Shown: piece after piece, positions 24,634 to 32,898 of the stretch | Layout of the letters: each line of letters opens with the position of its first letter | How positions within the stretch are numbered: the stretch's first letter is position 1 | NCBI GenBank assembly: GCA_031993545.1 | Contig: DAMAHZ010000004.1 | Coordinates: forward strand, 25,486 to 89,485 | Source: UBA1535 sp002323775 | Lineage (GTDB): Bacteria > Bacillota > Clostridia > Tissierellales > Sedimentibacteraceae | Direction of reading: 5' to 3' | DNA: 64,000 nt | Notes under the pieces: generated by a model | Seen by the model: only the letters and a program-made list of their open reading frames with translations | Databases searched by the model: none | What the model was told of the DNA's origin: nothing | Made by a program: the position numbers and the translations under genes

Positions 24634-25506
24634 ATGAACAATACATCGGATTTAATAACTCTAATTCAAAATAATTACAACGATTTTAGCAAAGGTCAAA
24701 AAATGATAGCTGATTTTATAACTAAGCATTATGATAAAGCTGCTTTTATGACTGCATCTAAAATCGGAGAAACAGTTGATGTAAGTGAATCAACAGTAGT
24801 TAGATTTGCAAGCGCACTTGGTTTTAAAGGCTTTCCGGAATTGCAGCAGTCATTACAGGTTTTAATTAAAAACAAATTGACAACGGTACAAAGAATAGGC
24901 TTAGATGATGATATAAACAAGGATACTGAAAAATTTCATAAAAGAATAATAAGAAATGAAATGAACGGTATAAAATATATGATGGATAATATTGATGCCA
25001 GTGCTCTTGATAGGGCAACGGAGCTTATTTCCTCTGCAAATAAGGTGTATATACTAGGTATGAGAACATCTTCGACACTTGCAAATTATTTAGGCTTTTA
25101 TTTAGATGTTATGCTGGATAACGTAAAGGTTTTAAATAACACAGGAGTAAATGCACTTTTTGAGCAAATTATTAGAGTTAAAGAGGACGATGTTCTCATT
25201 TGTATTAGTTTTCCAAGGTATTCCAATAGCACGATAGATGCAACTAAGATGATTAAAGAGAAAAAAGCTAAAATAATTACAATAACCGATACTGAAGCTT
25301 CACCATTTTGCGATTTAGCTGACGTTGTCTTACTTGCAAAAAACAACATTGTATCTTTTGTAGACTCCTTAGTAGTTCCAATGTGCATGATTAACAGTCT
25401 AATCCTAAACATAGGTGCAAAAGGGAAAAAAGATATATTGCAATATTTCAATGACCTAGAAAATCTATGGGATAAACATAGTATATATCAACAGGATAAA
25501 AACTAA
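24634..25506 (+). CDS. MurR/RpiR family transcriptional regulator
   Basis: The 290-aa protein has an N-terminal RpiR helix-turn-helix (FSKGQKMIADFITKHYDKAAFMTASKIGETVDVSESTVVRFASALGFKGFPELQQSL) and a C-terminal SIS sugar-phosphate-binding domain (KVYILGMRTSSTLANYLGFYL, DVLICISFPRYSNSTIDATKM, AKIITITDTEASPFCDLADVVL). Members sense phosphosugars, but the ligand is not evident from neighbours. It sits alone between two terminators. Confidence 0.9.
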   Translation: MNNTSDLITLIQNNYNDFSKGQKMIADFITKHYDKAAFMTASKIGETVDVSESTVVRFASALGFKGFPELQQSLQVLIKNKLTTVQRIGLDDDINKDTEKFHKRIIRNEMNGIKYMMDNIDASALDRATELISSANKVYILGMRTSSTLANYLGFYLDVMLDNVKVLNNTGVNALFEQIIRVKEDDVLICISFPRYSNSTIDATKMIKEKKAKIITITDTEASPFCDLADVVLLAKNNIVSFVDSLVVPMCMINSLILNIGAKGKKDILQYFNDLENLWDKHSIYQQDKN

Positions 25507-25513
25507 TAAATTT

Positions 25514-25561
25514 ATGCCTTACAATTATAATTGTATATTATAATCATAAGGCATTTTTTTC
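25514..25561 (+). terminator. Terminator after the RpiR gene
   Basis: ATGCCTTA at 25514-25521 pairs with TAAGGCAT at 25547-25554 around an AT-rich, partly paired loop, followed by TTTTTTTC. Good intrinsic terminator shape 8 nt after the stop. Confidence 0.8.
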
Positions 25562-25609
25562 TTGTTAAATTTCAAATAATATATTATAATATATTGGGAG
25601 TGATTTTAA

Positions 25610-25972
25610 ATTAAACAGTATGCTATACGTGGAGCAATAACAATAGAAGAAAACACTATTGAACATATTAGAATTAACACAATAAATATGCTAAAGCAAA
25701 TTTTAAATGAAAATAATATCAGCGTTGATGATTGTGTTAGCTTAATTTTTACTACTACAAAGGATATAACCAAGGCATATCCGGCTAAATTTGCCAGAGA
25801 GATAGGTTTTGTCAATTGTAGTTTAATGTGTGTTCAAGAAATGTATGTAGAAAATAGCTTAGAAATGTGCATTAGAGTTATGGTAACAATAAATAAAGAA
25901 GAAAATGATTTTAAGGCAAAGCATATATATTTGAAGAATGCACAAAAACTAAGACCTGATTTGATTAATTAA
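25610..25972 (+). CDS. aroH: Monofunctional chorismate mutase AroH, apparent ATT start
   Basis: AroH rearranges chorismate to prephenate. The frame from ATT 25610 gives 120 aa beginning (M)KQYAIRGAITIEENT, which matches the family N-terminus including the catalytic arginine of RGA. It also contains TTTKDITKAYPAKFAREIG, CVQEMYVENSLEMCIRVMVT and HIYLKNAQKLRPDL. The first in-frame ATG (25688) would lose the first 26 residues with that arginine. The codon just before ATT is a stop, and no ATG, GTG or TTG exists in frame. GGGAG lies 9 nt before the ATT. A small sequence error upstream is the alternative. Confidence 0.85.
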   Translation: MKQYAIRGAITIEENTIEHIRINTINMLKQILNENNISVDDCVSLIFTTTKDITKAYPAKFAREIGFVNCSLMCVQEMYVENSLEMCIRVMVTINKEENDFKAKHIYLKNAQKLRPDLIN

Positions 25973-25997
25973 AAAATAATAAAGGATTTGAACTAAA

Positions 25998-26642
25998 ATG
26001 ATAATAGCTATAGATGGACCTTCTGGTGCAGGAAAAAGTACAGTTGCTAAGCTCTTAAGCAAGCAGCTTAATTTTGAATATATTGATACTGGTGCGATGT
26101 ATAGAGCATTTGCATATAAGCTTTATAAGAATAATTTAAGTATAACGCAGGAAAACATAAGCAAAGTCTTGCTTGAAACTGATATTGACTATGTTGAAAA
26201 CAATGTTTATTTAGATGGTGAAAACGTTGAAGATTACATACGAAATGAAAATATTTCAAAACTCGCCTCTGACATATCAAAGATACAAGCAGTTAGAGAA
26301 AAATTAGTAGAGCTTCAAAGAAAGATTTCAAGCACTAAGGACATTGTACTAGACGGTAGAGATATAACTACTGTTGTCTTTCCAAACGCAGAGTTTAAGT
26401 TTTATGTAACAGCAAGTGCAAAGACTCGTGCTGAAAGAAGATACAGTGAACTTATAAAAAAAGATGAAAAGGTCACCTTAGAAGAAGTTTTGAATGATAT
26501 AAACAAAAGAGACCACAATGATATGACAAGAGAAAATTCACCTCTTAAAATAGCAGATAATGCCATTGTGGTAGATACCTCAGAGTCGTCAATAGAGGAA
26601 GTAACAAAAAAACTTATTAAGATAATTCGAGGTGATAAATAA
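25998..26642 (+). CDS. cmk: Cytidylate kinase
   Basis: Cmk phosphorylates CMP/dCMP. The 214-aa protein has P-loop GPSGAGKST at residues 6-14, the NMP-binding YIDTGAMYRAFAYKLYKN, DGRDITTVVFPNAEFKFYVTAS and the lid arginines in RAERRYSEL and DHNDMTRENSPL. It overlaps plsC by one base, and cmk-plsC-ispH-rpsA is a standard clostridial cluster. Confidence 0.95.
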   Translation: MIIAIDGPSGAGKSTVAKLLSKQLNFEYIDTGAMYRAFAYKLYKNNLSITQENISKVLLETDIDYVENNVYLDGENVEDYIRNENISKLASDISKIQAVREKLVELQRKISSTKDIVLDGRDITTVVFPNAEFKFYVTASAKTRAERRYSELIKKDEKVTLEEVLNDINKRDHNDMTRENSPLKIADNAIVVDTSESSIEEVTKKLIKIIRGDK

Positions 26643-27232
26643 TGTTTTATGCAATAGCAAGTTCCATAGCAAGGCTAGTATTTTTAGTCATCTTTAGGGT
26701 TAAGCTTATTAATGCAGAAAATTTTAACAATACAAAGGGAAGATGTATAATTTGCTGCAATCATATATCGAATTTTGACCCATTAATATTAGCTTGCTTT
26801 ACTAAAAGACAGATTAGCTTTATGGGTAAAAAAGAATTATTTAAGATTCCGGTGCTTAAATCTTTAATAAAATGGTTAAATGTTTTTCCTGTAGACAGAA
26901 CAGGTGTTACAGTGTCGTCAATGAAGCATGCGGTTTCCATTTTAAAAGAAGGTAAGGTTCTTGGCATATTCCCAGAAGGCACAAGAGTAAAGAGCTATGA
27001 TGAAAACAATGCAAAAGCAGGGATTTCAATGATAGCAAATATGGCTGATTCTTTAATTGTTCCTGTATTTATAAGATCTAAGTACAGACTATTTGGTAAG
27101 ATTGAAGTAGTATTTGGAGAGCCGACAAATTATTTTGAGGGAATTGAGGGAAGAATAAATTCTGAAATTCATACACAGATTGGGAAAAAAATATTAAAGG
27201 ATATATATTCTTTAGAAAATAGATTAAATTAA
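26642..27232 (+). CDS. plsC: 1-acyl-sn-glycerol-3-phosphate acyltransferase
   Basis: PlsC acylates lysophosphatidic acid at the membrane. The 196-aa protein has an N-terminal hydrophobic helix, the catalytic NHISNFD (HX4D) near residue 40, FPVDRTG, FPEGTRVKS and a later VPVFIRS segment, all acyltransferase blocks. GAGGTG precedes its ATG, which overlaps the cmk stop. Confidence 0.92.
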   Translation: MFYAIASSIARLVFLVIFRVKLINAENFNNTKGRCIICCNHISNFDPLILACFTKRQISFMGKKELFKIPVLKSLIKWLNVFPVDRTGVTVSSMKHAVSILKEGKVLGIFPEGTRVKSYDENNAKAGISMIANMADSLIVPVFIRSKYRLFGKIEVVFGEPTNYFEGIEGRINSEIHTQIGKKILKDIYSLENRLN

Positions 27233-27289
27233 TAAATTATTGTTAGAATATATACTGTGTATTAGTATAAGAAAGGAATATAAACTATC

Positions 27290-28171
27290 ATGGAAATAAT
27301 AAAAGCAGAACACATGGGATTTTGCTTTGGAGTTAAAAATGCTGTTGATTGTGCTATAAAATCACTGGATGAATTTGGAAAAATATATAGCTATGGAGAG
27401 ATAATTCATAACAAGGATGTAGTAGAATTTTTGGCTGACAAAGGTTTACAAGTAATTGATGACAAAGATGCAGCAAGCTTTTCAGAAGACTCCATTGGCA
27501 AAATAGATGCCAAAGTACTAATTCGCTCACATGGCGTATCTAAAAAAATTATAGATTTTTTAGAAGATCATAATCTTGAATATATAAATGCTACCTGTCC
27601 AAAGGTCAAAAGTATACATAAAATAGTTAGTAAATATAGCTCTCAAGGTTATGAAATTATAGTTGTAGGTGATAAATCTCATCCAGAGATTATAGGAATA
27701 GTAGGTTGGATAGATGGCAAATATCATATTGCTGAAAATCTTGAAAAATTAAGACAAATTAATATAGATAAAGAAAAAAAATACTGTTTGGTATGTCAAA
27801 CAACATTTAATTATAATATTTTAAAAGAAATAGTTGAATTTTTGGAAAAAAACGATTATACTAATATAGTGATTAATAATACAATTTGTGATGCTACGCT
27901 AAAAAGACAAAAATCTTGCTATGAAGTAGCTGGAAATTGTGATATAATGCTTGTCATAGGCGGAAAAAACAGCTCAAATACTAAAAAGCTGTATGAAATG
28001 TGCAAAGAAAAATGTGAAAAGACATTTTTAATTGAAAATTATAAGGAAATACCTTATAAATATATTGATAAAAATACAAGGATAGGGATAACTGCAGGAG
28101 CCTCCACTCCTGACTGGGTTATCGAGGAGGTTATACGAAATGTCAGAGAATCAGAACAAAACAATGAATGA
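27290..28171 (+). CDS. ispH: 4-hydroxy-3-methylbut-2-enyl diphosphate reductase
   Basis: IspH carries out the last step of the MEP isoprenoid pathway. The 293-aa protein has the three 4Fe-4S cysteines C12 (MGFCFGV), C103 (NATCPKV) and C200 (NNTICDAT), plus IRSHGVSKK and GITAGASTPDWVIEEV. In many Clostridia IspH is fused to the S1 protein encoded downstream; here the reading frames are separate but overlap by 32 nt. Its presence shows that the MEP pathway exists, although dxs is not near tlyA. Confidence 0.95.
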   Translation: MEIIKAEHMGFCFGVKNAVDCAIKSLDEFGKIYSYGEIIHNKDVVEFLADKGLQVIDDKDAASFSEDSIGKIDAKVLIRSHGVSKKIIDFLEDHNLEYINATCPKVKSIHKIVSKYSSQGYEIIVVGDKSHPEIIGIVGWIDGKYHIAENLEKLRQINIDKEKKYCLVCQTTFNYNILKEIVEFLEKNDYTNIVINNTICDATLKRQKSCYEVAGNCDIMLVIGGKNSSNTKKLYEMCKEKCEKTFLIENYKEIPYKYIDKNTRIGITAGASTPDWVIEEVIRNVRESEQNNE

Positions 28172-29585
28172 GTTAATGGAAGATTATGGTGTTCTAAAAA
28201 TTAGAACAGGTGAAATCATCAAGGGAGAGGTAATTTCCGTTTCACATGAAACCATATCTGTAAATTTAAACTATAAATCTGATGGAATTTTAACCAGAGA
28301 TGAATACAGTTATGATTTTGTTGAAGATTTAACTAAAGTAGTAAATGAAGGCGACATAATTGAAGCTCAGGTTCTTAAGCTTGGTGATCAAGATGGTAAT
28401 GTAGTTTTGACAAGAAAACCAATCGAAGAAGCTAAAATATGGGAATCTTTTGAGAACTTAAAGACAGAAAAAACAGTAGTAGAAATGAAAGTAACAGAAG
28501 CATCTGAGTTTGGAATATCTGGAAAAGTTAATGGTATTAAGGGATTTGTTCCTAAACACCAAATTTCAGTGAACAGAAATGTTGATCCTTCAGAATACGT
28601 TGGAAAAACTCTTAAAGTTCAAGTTTTAGATACTGTAAATAAAAAAGGAAGAAGACAGCTTGTTTTAACAGCTAGAGATATTGAAAAAGCAGAAAAAGAA
28701 GCAAAAGAAAATTTAGCTTGGGAAACTATAAAAGAAGGCGAAATCTATGACGGAACTGTTAAAAATCTACAAGATTACGGTGCATTTGTAGATGTTAACG
28801 GCGTTGATGGATTACTTCATATTAATGAAATTTCATGGAATAGAATTAAGCATCCGTCAGAGATTTTAAAAGTTGGCGACAAAATAAAGGTTAAGGTTAG
28901 AAGTATAGACCTTGAGAAGAAAAAATTATCTTTAAGCTACAAAGCAACAATAAAGAGTCCTTGGGCAATATTCTGTGATGAGCATAAGGTTGGAGATATA
29001 GTTACTGGTAAGGTAAGCAGAATTGCTGACTTTGGTGCATTTGTTACTATTGGCGACACAGACTGTTTATTGCACATAAAGGATCTTGCATGGCTAAGAA
29101 CTGAAAAGGTTACTGATGTTGTAAATGTTGGTGATGAGGTTACAGCTAAGATACTAAATATAAGCAAGAAAGAAAGAAAAGTAAGCCTTGGTATGAAGCA
29201 ATTGGCAGAGCATCCTTTCGATATTTTCGCTAAAGACTTAAATGCAGGAGATGTAATCCCTGTTAAAGTTACAAGAATATCATTAGAAGGTGTTCATGTT
29301 GAAGCTAAGGAAGATGTTGATGTGTTCATCCCTATAGCAAAAGTATCAGCTGAAAAATTAACAACACCAGCTAAAGTTGTAAAAGTTGGTGAACTTAAAG
29401 ATGCAAAAATAACTAATATAGATAGAAAAGGCAAAAAATTAGACCTTACATTTATATTAGAGGATAGAAATGACGATGATTTCTCTAACGATAAAGCATC
29501 TTATTCTACTCATGATGCAAATGAGCAAGAATTTACAATCGGAGAGCAAGTAAAAGGCTTAGAAGATTTATTAAAAAATAATTAA
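28140..29585 (+). CDS. rpsA: S1 RNA-binding domain protein (RpsA-like)
   Basis: The 481-aa protein holds about five S1 repeats (roughly residues 20-95, 105-180, 195-270, 285-355, 370-440) followed by an acidic tail ending VKGLEDLLKN. The third and fourth are most canonical (GTVKNLQDYGAFVDVNGVDGLLHINEISW; GKVSRIADFGAFVTIGDTDCLLHIKDLAW). It is likely ribosome-associated. The ATG with GAGGAGG lies inside the ispH end, suggesting coupling. In Gram-positives such proteins are not identical in role to E. coli S1. Confidence 0.9.
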   Translation: MSENQNKTMNELMEDYGVLKIRTGEIIKGEVISVSHETISVNLNYKSDGILTRDEYSYDFVEDLTKVVNEGDIIEAQVLKLGDQDGNVVLTRKPIEEAKIWESFENLKTEKTVVEMKVTEASEFGISGKVNGIKGFVPKHQISVNRNVDPSEYVGKTLKVQVLDTVNKKGRRQLVLTARDIEKAEKEAKENLAWETIKEGEIYDGTVKNLQDYGAFVDVNGVDGLLHINEISWNRIKHPSEILKVGDKIKVKVRSIDLEKKKLSLSYKATIKSPWAIFCDEHKVGDIVTGKVSRIADFGAFVTIGDTDCLLHIKDLAWLRTEKVTDVVNVGDEVTAKILNISKKERKVSLGMKQLAEHPFDIFAKDLNAGDVIPVKVTRISLEGVHVEAKEDVDVFIPIAKVSAEKLTTPAKVVKVGELKDAKITNIDRKGKKLDLTFILEDRNDDDFSNDKASYSTHDANEQEFTIGEQVKGLEDLLKNN

Positions 29586-29596
29586 TATTAAATGAT

Positions 29597-29636
29597 ATAT
29601 TGCTTTGGTATTATCTTAATTCCAAAGCAATATTTA
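29597..29636 (+). terminator. Terminator of the cmk-plsC-ispH-rpsA operon
   Basis: ATATTGCTTTGG at 29597-29608 and CCAAAGCAATAT at 29622-29633 make a perfect 12-bp stem with a 13-nt loop, followed by TTTATA. It begins 11 nt after the stop. Confidence 0.75.
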
Positions 29637-29655
29637 TACATATGGAGGAATAATT

Positions 29656-30705
29656 ATGTCAAAAACAAAGGATTTTTTGTTTGATATATGCAACAGTGCT
29701 TTTGTGTCAGGGCATGAGCATATTAATGGACAAGTTTTGGAAAAACATTTTTCTGAACTTACTGATGGCTTTGAAAAAGATAAATTAGGCAGCTATATTT
29801 TTACAAAAAAAGGAAGCAATGATAAAAAAATAATGCTTGCTGCTCATATTGACGAGATTGGCCTGATGGTTACTGACATACATGATGATGGATTTTTAAG
29901 ATTTAGAGCAATCGGAGGCATAAACCCTGCATCGCTTATAGCACAAGATGTTGTAGTTTTTGCTAAAGAAAAGCTAAGGGGAGTTATAGGTATAAAGCCA
30001 CCACACATAACAAGTGCTGCTGAAATGAAAAAGGCTGTCAAAATTGATGATTTATTCATTGATATCGGAATGTCAAAAGAAAAAGCAGAGAAGCTTGTTA
30101 CAATAGGTGATATTGTAACGATACATAGAGAGGCTATGTCACTTGAAAATAACATGGTGACTTGCAAAGCGCTTGACAACAGAGCAGGAGTTGCTGTTAT
30201 GTACGAGGCTGCTAAGGAACTTCAAAAAATAAGTCATAAGAGCAACATATACTTTACAGCTACTACTCAAGAGGAAGTTGGCTTAAGAGGAGCAACAAGC
30301 TCAAGCTATAAAATAAACCCAGATTTAGCTATAATTTTGGACGTTGGATTTGGAAGCACTCCAGAGCTTTCATCATCTGATACATTTAAAATGGGCAAAG
30401 GTGGCGGAATATGCTTAGGAGCTAACTTTAATCCAAAGCTGACAAAAAAATTAAGAGATGTAGCTAAACAATATAATTATGATACACAATTAGAAATAGC
30501 ACCAAGCGGAAGCGGTACTGATGCAATAGCTGTACAGATTGCACAAACGGGAGTTCCATGTGTTCTCGTATCTATACCGCTAAGATATATGCACACTTCT
30601 GTTGAAGTAGTCAGTATGAGCGATATAGAAAGCATAGGCTCATTGGTAGCTAGATTTATTAATGAGATTGATAATTCTGATTGGGAGGAGATAACATGTT
30701 TTTAA
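29656..30705 (+). CDS. M42 family metallopeptidase (first of three)
   Basis: The 349-aa protein is an M42 glutamyl/deblocking aminopeptidase type enzyme, a cytosolic dodecameric peptidase. Metal-site motifs are present: AAHIDEIGLMV (His), ALDNRAGVAV (bridging Asp), TTQEEVGLRGA (catalytic Glu pair), AIILDVGF and YMHTSVEVV. It overlaps the next paralogue by 10 nt. A TGGAGGAAT site precedes it. Confidence 0.92.
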   Translation: MSKTKDFLFDICNSAFVSGHEHINGQVLEKHFSELTDGFEKDKLGSYIFTKKGSNDKKIMLAAHIDEIGLMVTDIHDDGFLRFRAIGGINPASLIAQDVVVFAKEKLRGVIGIKPPHITSAAEMKKAVKIDDLFIDIGMSKEKAEKLVTIGDIVTIHREAMSLENNMVTCKALDNRAGVAVMYEAAKELQKISHKSNIYFTATTQEEVGLRGATSSSYKINPDLAIILDVGFGSTPELSSSDTFKMGKGGGICLGANFNPKLTKKLRDVAKQYNYDTQLEIAPSGSGTDAIAVQIAQTGVPCVLVSIPLRYMHTSVEVVSMSDIESIGSLVARFINEIDNSDWEEITCF

Positions 30706-31700
30706 AGGATTTAACTTTATTATCCGGAGTATCAGGATGTGAATTCGAAGTAAGAAATTTTATAAAGAAGAAATTGGAAGAAATCGGCTGCGAATATAAG
30801 ATAGACAAGCTCGGTAATGTCATAGCACATAATAAGGGCAGTAAAAACAGTAAAAAAATAATGATTGCTGCTCATATGGATGAAGTAGGTCTTATGGTTT
30901 CATCTATAGATGATGGTGGCTTTATCAAATTTAAAACAGTTGGTGGCATAGACAACAGAGTATTAAATTCAAAGCTTGTTGAAATTGGTGAGAAAAAGAT
31001 ACCTGGAGTTATTGGCTCAAAAGCTATTCATCTTATGAGTGAAGATGAAAGAGGAGCATCAATTCCTGTTAAAAGCTTATACATCGATATAGGAAGCAGC
31101 TCTAAGGAATCTACAGAAGCAAAAGTAAACATTGGCGATTATGTTACATTTAAAAGTGACTATATTGAATTTGGTGACAATTTAATAAAGGCTAAGGCAC
31201 TTGACGACAGAGTAGGCTGTAGTGCAATTCTTGAGCTTTTATCAATGAAATTAGATGTTGATTTTTATGCTTGCTTTACTGTAATGGAAGAAGTTGGACT
31301 CATAGGTGCTAAAGTTGCTGCTGATTTGATTGAACCAGATTTTGCAATCGTTTTGGAAGGAACTGTATCAGCAGATATGCCAGAGGTTAAAGCTAAGGAT
31401 AAGGTAACAGTTGTTGGACAAGGTCCTGCTGTTTCGTTGATGGATGCTTCGACTATATATAATATGGATGATGTAAACTTTGTAACAGAGTTAGCTAAGA
31501 AAAACAATATACCATATCAATATAGAAAAGGTAATTCTGGTGGCAATGATGCAGGAGCAATCCATACTAGAAAAGCTGGATGCAGAGTAGTTGCTTTCTC
31601 AGTTCCATGCAGATATATTCATTCACCAATAAGTGTTGCAAGTAAAGACGATTATGAAAATGTAGTTAAACTAGCAAAATTAGTTATTGAAAATATTTAA
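30696..31700 (+). CDS. M42 family metallopeptidase (second of three)
   Basis: Paralogue of its neighbours, 334 aa. Motifs: AAHMDEVGLMV, ALDDRVGC, TVMEEVGLIGA, AIVLEGTVSADMP (Glu in place of the usual Asp ligand, a variation known in this family), GGNDAGAIHTRKAG and RYIHSPISV. ATG 30696 with GGGAGGA upstream is the likely start; the frame from 30681 runs through that site. Its start overlaps the first peptidase gene, indicating translational coupling. Confidence 0.92.
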   Translation: MFLKDLTLLSGVSGCEFEVRNFIKKKLEEIGCEYKIDKLGNVIAHNKGSKNSKKIMIAAHMDEVGLMVSSIDDGGFIKFKTVGGIDNRVLNSKLVEIGEKKIPGVIGSKAIHLMSEDERGASIPVKSLYIDIGSSSKESTEAKVNIGDYVTFKSDYIEFGDNLIKAKALDDRVGCSAILELLSMKLDVDFYACFTVMEEVGLIGAKVAADLIEPDFAIVLEGTVSADMPEVKAKDKVTVVGQGPAVSLMDASTIYNMDDVNFVTELAKKNNIPYQYRKGNSGGNDAGAIHTRKAGCRVVAFSVPCRYIHSPISVASKDDYENVVKLAKLVIENI

Positions 31701-31737
31701 GAGGACAGGTTAAAAAAATAATAAATAAAGAAAGGAT

Positions 31738-31790
31738 ATGCACCGAAGCCCATGTACATATGTTTCATGGCGCTAAATAAAATAGGTGCA
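31738..31790. promoter_or_regulatory. Hairpin separating a ribosome site from its start codon
   Basis: ATGCACC at 31738-31744 pairs with GGTGCAT at 31784-31790. The enclosed 39 nt hold GCCCATG..CATGGC, a second imperfect stem. The best ribosome site, AAAGGAT at 31732-31738, abuts the left arm, and the next in-frame ATG is 31802. Folding would bring the two to normal spacing. Confidence 0.5.
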
Positions 31791-31801
31791 TGGGCATAAT
31801 T

Positions 31802-32785
31802 ATGCAATTTAATAGTAAATTAATGAATGAACTTTCAGATATAATCTCACCATCAGGCAGAGAGAAAAATGTTCGTGAATACATAGAAAAACAAATCAAG
31901 GATTATGTAGACGAAATAAAGGTTGACGCTCTTGGAAACCTAATTGCTCGTAAAAAAGGCACTGGCAAAAAAATCATGTTCTCGGCACACATGGACCAAA
32001 TAGGCTTACTTATAAATGATGTAGATGAAAAAGGCTTTATAAAATTTAGTGCAGTTGGCGGACTAAGCCCTCATAAGCTTCTTGATCAAAGAGTAATCTT
32101 TGATAATGGAACTCAAGGTGTTGTATGCCTTGAAAAAATAGATGATTATGGAAAGATGAAGATTAGTGATTTATATTTAGATATCATGGCATTAACAAAA
32201 GAAGAAGCAGAAAAACACGTTAATATTGGCGATATGTGTGTTGTAAAAACAAATTACTATGAAAATGATGGATTTGTTATGTGTAATGCTTTAGATGACA
32301 GAATAGGTTGTTATGTGTTAATAGAAGCTTTAAGAGCTGGAATAGAGTCAAATAACGATTTGTACTTTGTATTCTCTGTTCAAGAAGAAGTTGGATGCAG
32401 AGGAGCAAAAACAGCAGGTTATGCAATAAATCCAGACCTTTGTATAGCACTTGATGTTACAGCAACTGGAGATACGTTGAGTGGAATAAAAATGGCTGTA
32501 AAACTTAATAATGGTGCGGCAATAAAACTTAGAGATAACTCTATCGTAGTTTCTGAGGAAGTTAAAAATCTTATGACTAACTTAGCTAAAGAAAATAATA
32601 TCAAATATCAATATGAGGTATTAGATTTTGGCGGAACTGATTCAGGAGCTGTTCATACAGTAAGAGAGGGAGTTCCAAGTGGAGTTATATCAATACCAAG
32701 TAGAAATATCCACTCTGGAAATGAAATAGTAAGTAAATTTGATGTAAATGAGTGCGTTAAGCTTACAATAGCTTGCAGTAAATAA
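31802..32785 (+). CDS. M42 family metallopeptidase (third of three)
   Basis: The 327-aa protein has the M42 motifs SAHMDQIGLLI (Gln in place of the usual Glu after the His-x-Asp), ALDDRIGC, SVQEEVGCRGA, IALDVTATGD, GGTDSGAVHT and RNIHSGNE. The start is either ATG 31790, which lies inside a hairpin arm, or ATG 31802; I prefer the latter because family members begin near FNSKLMNELSDIISPSG. Three tandem paralogues imply a large role for peptide use. Confidence 0.9.
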   Translation: MQFNSKLMNELSDIISPSGREKNVREYIEKQIKDYVDEIKVDALGNLIARKKGTGKKIMFSAHMDQIGLLINDVDEKGFIKFSAVGGLSPHKLLDQRVIFDNGTQGVVCLEKIDDYGKMKISDLYLDIMALTKEEAEKHVNIGDMCVVKTNYYENDGFVMCNALDDRIGCYVLIEALRAGIESNNDLYFVFSVQEEVGCRGAKTAGYAINPDLCIALDVTATGDTLSGIKMAVKLNNGAAIKLRDNSIVVSEEVKNLMTNLAKENNIKYQYEVLDFGGTDSGAVHTVREGVPSGVISIPSRNIHSGNEIVSKFDVNECVKLTIACSK

Positions 32786-32803
32786 TTAAATAATTTTCGG
32801 TAA

Positions 32804-32845
32804 AGACAAGGACAAAGACAAGGGAAGTTTCTCTTGTCTTTTGTC
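32804..32845. terminator. Stem-loop with repeated AAGACAAG core after the M42 genes
   Basis: AAAGACAAG at 32814-32822 pairs with CTTGTCTTT at 32833-32841 (9 bp). Extra copies of the core occur at 32802-32810 (AAAGACAAG) and of its complement at 32859-32867 (CTCTTGTCTT), so alternative pairings exist. The stem may terminate the M42 operon or form a deoC leader switch. Confidence 0.5.
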
Positions 32846-32898
32846 ACCATAGATACTCTCTTGTCTTACTCTAATTTTGAGAAAGGAATTATATTATA

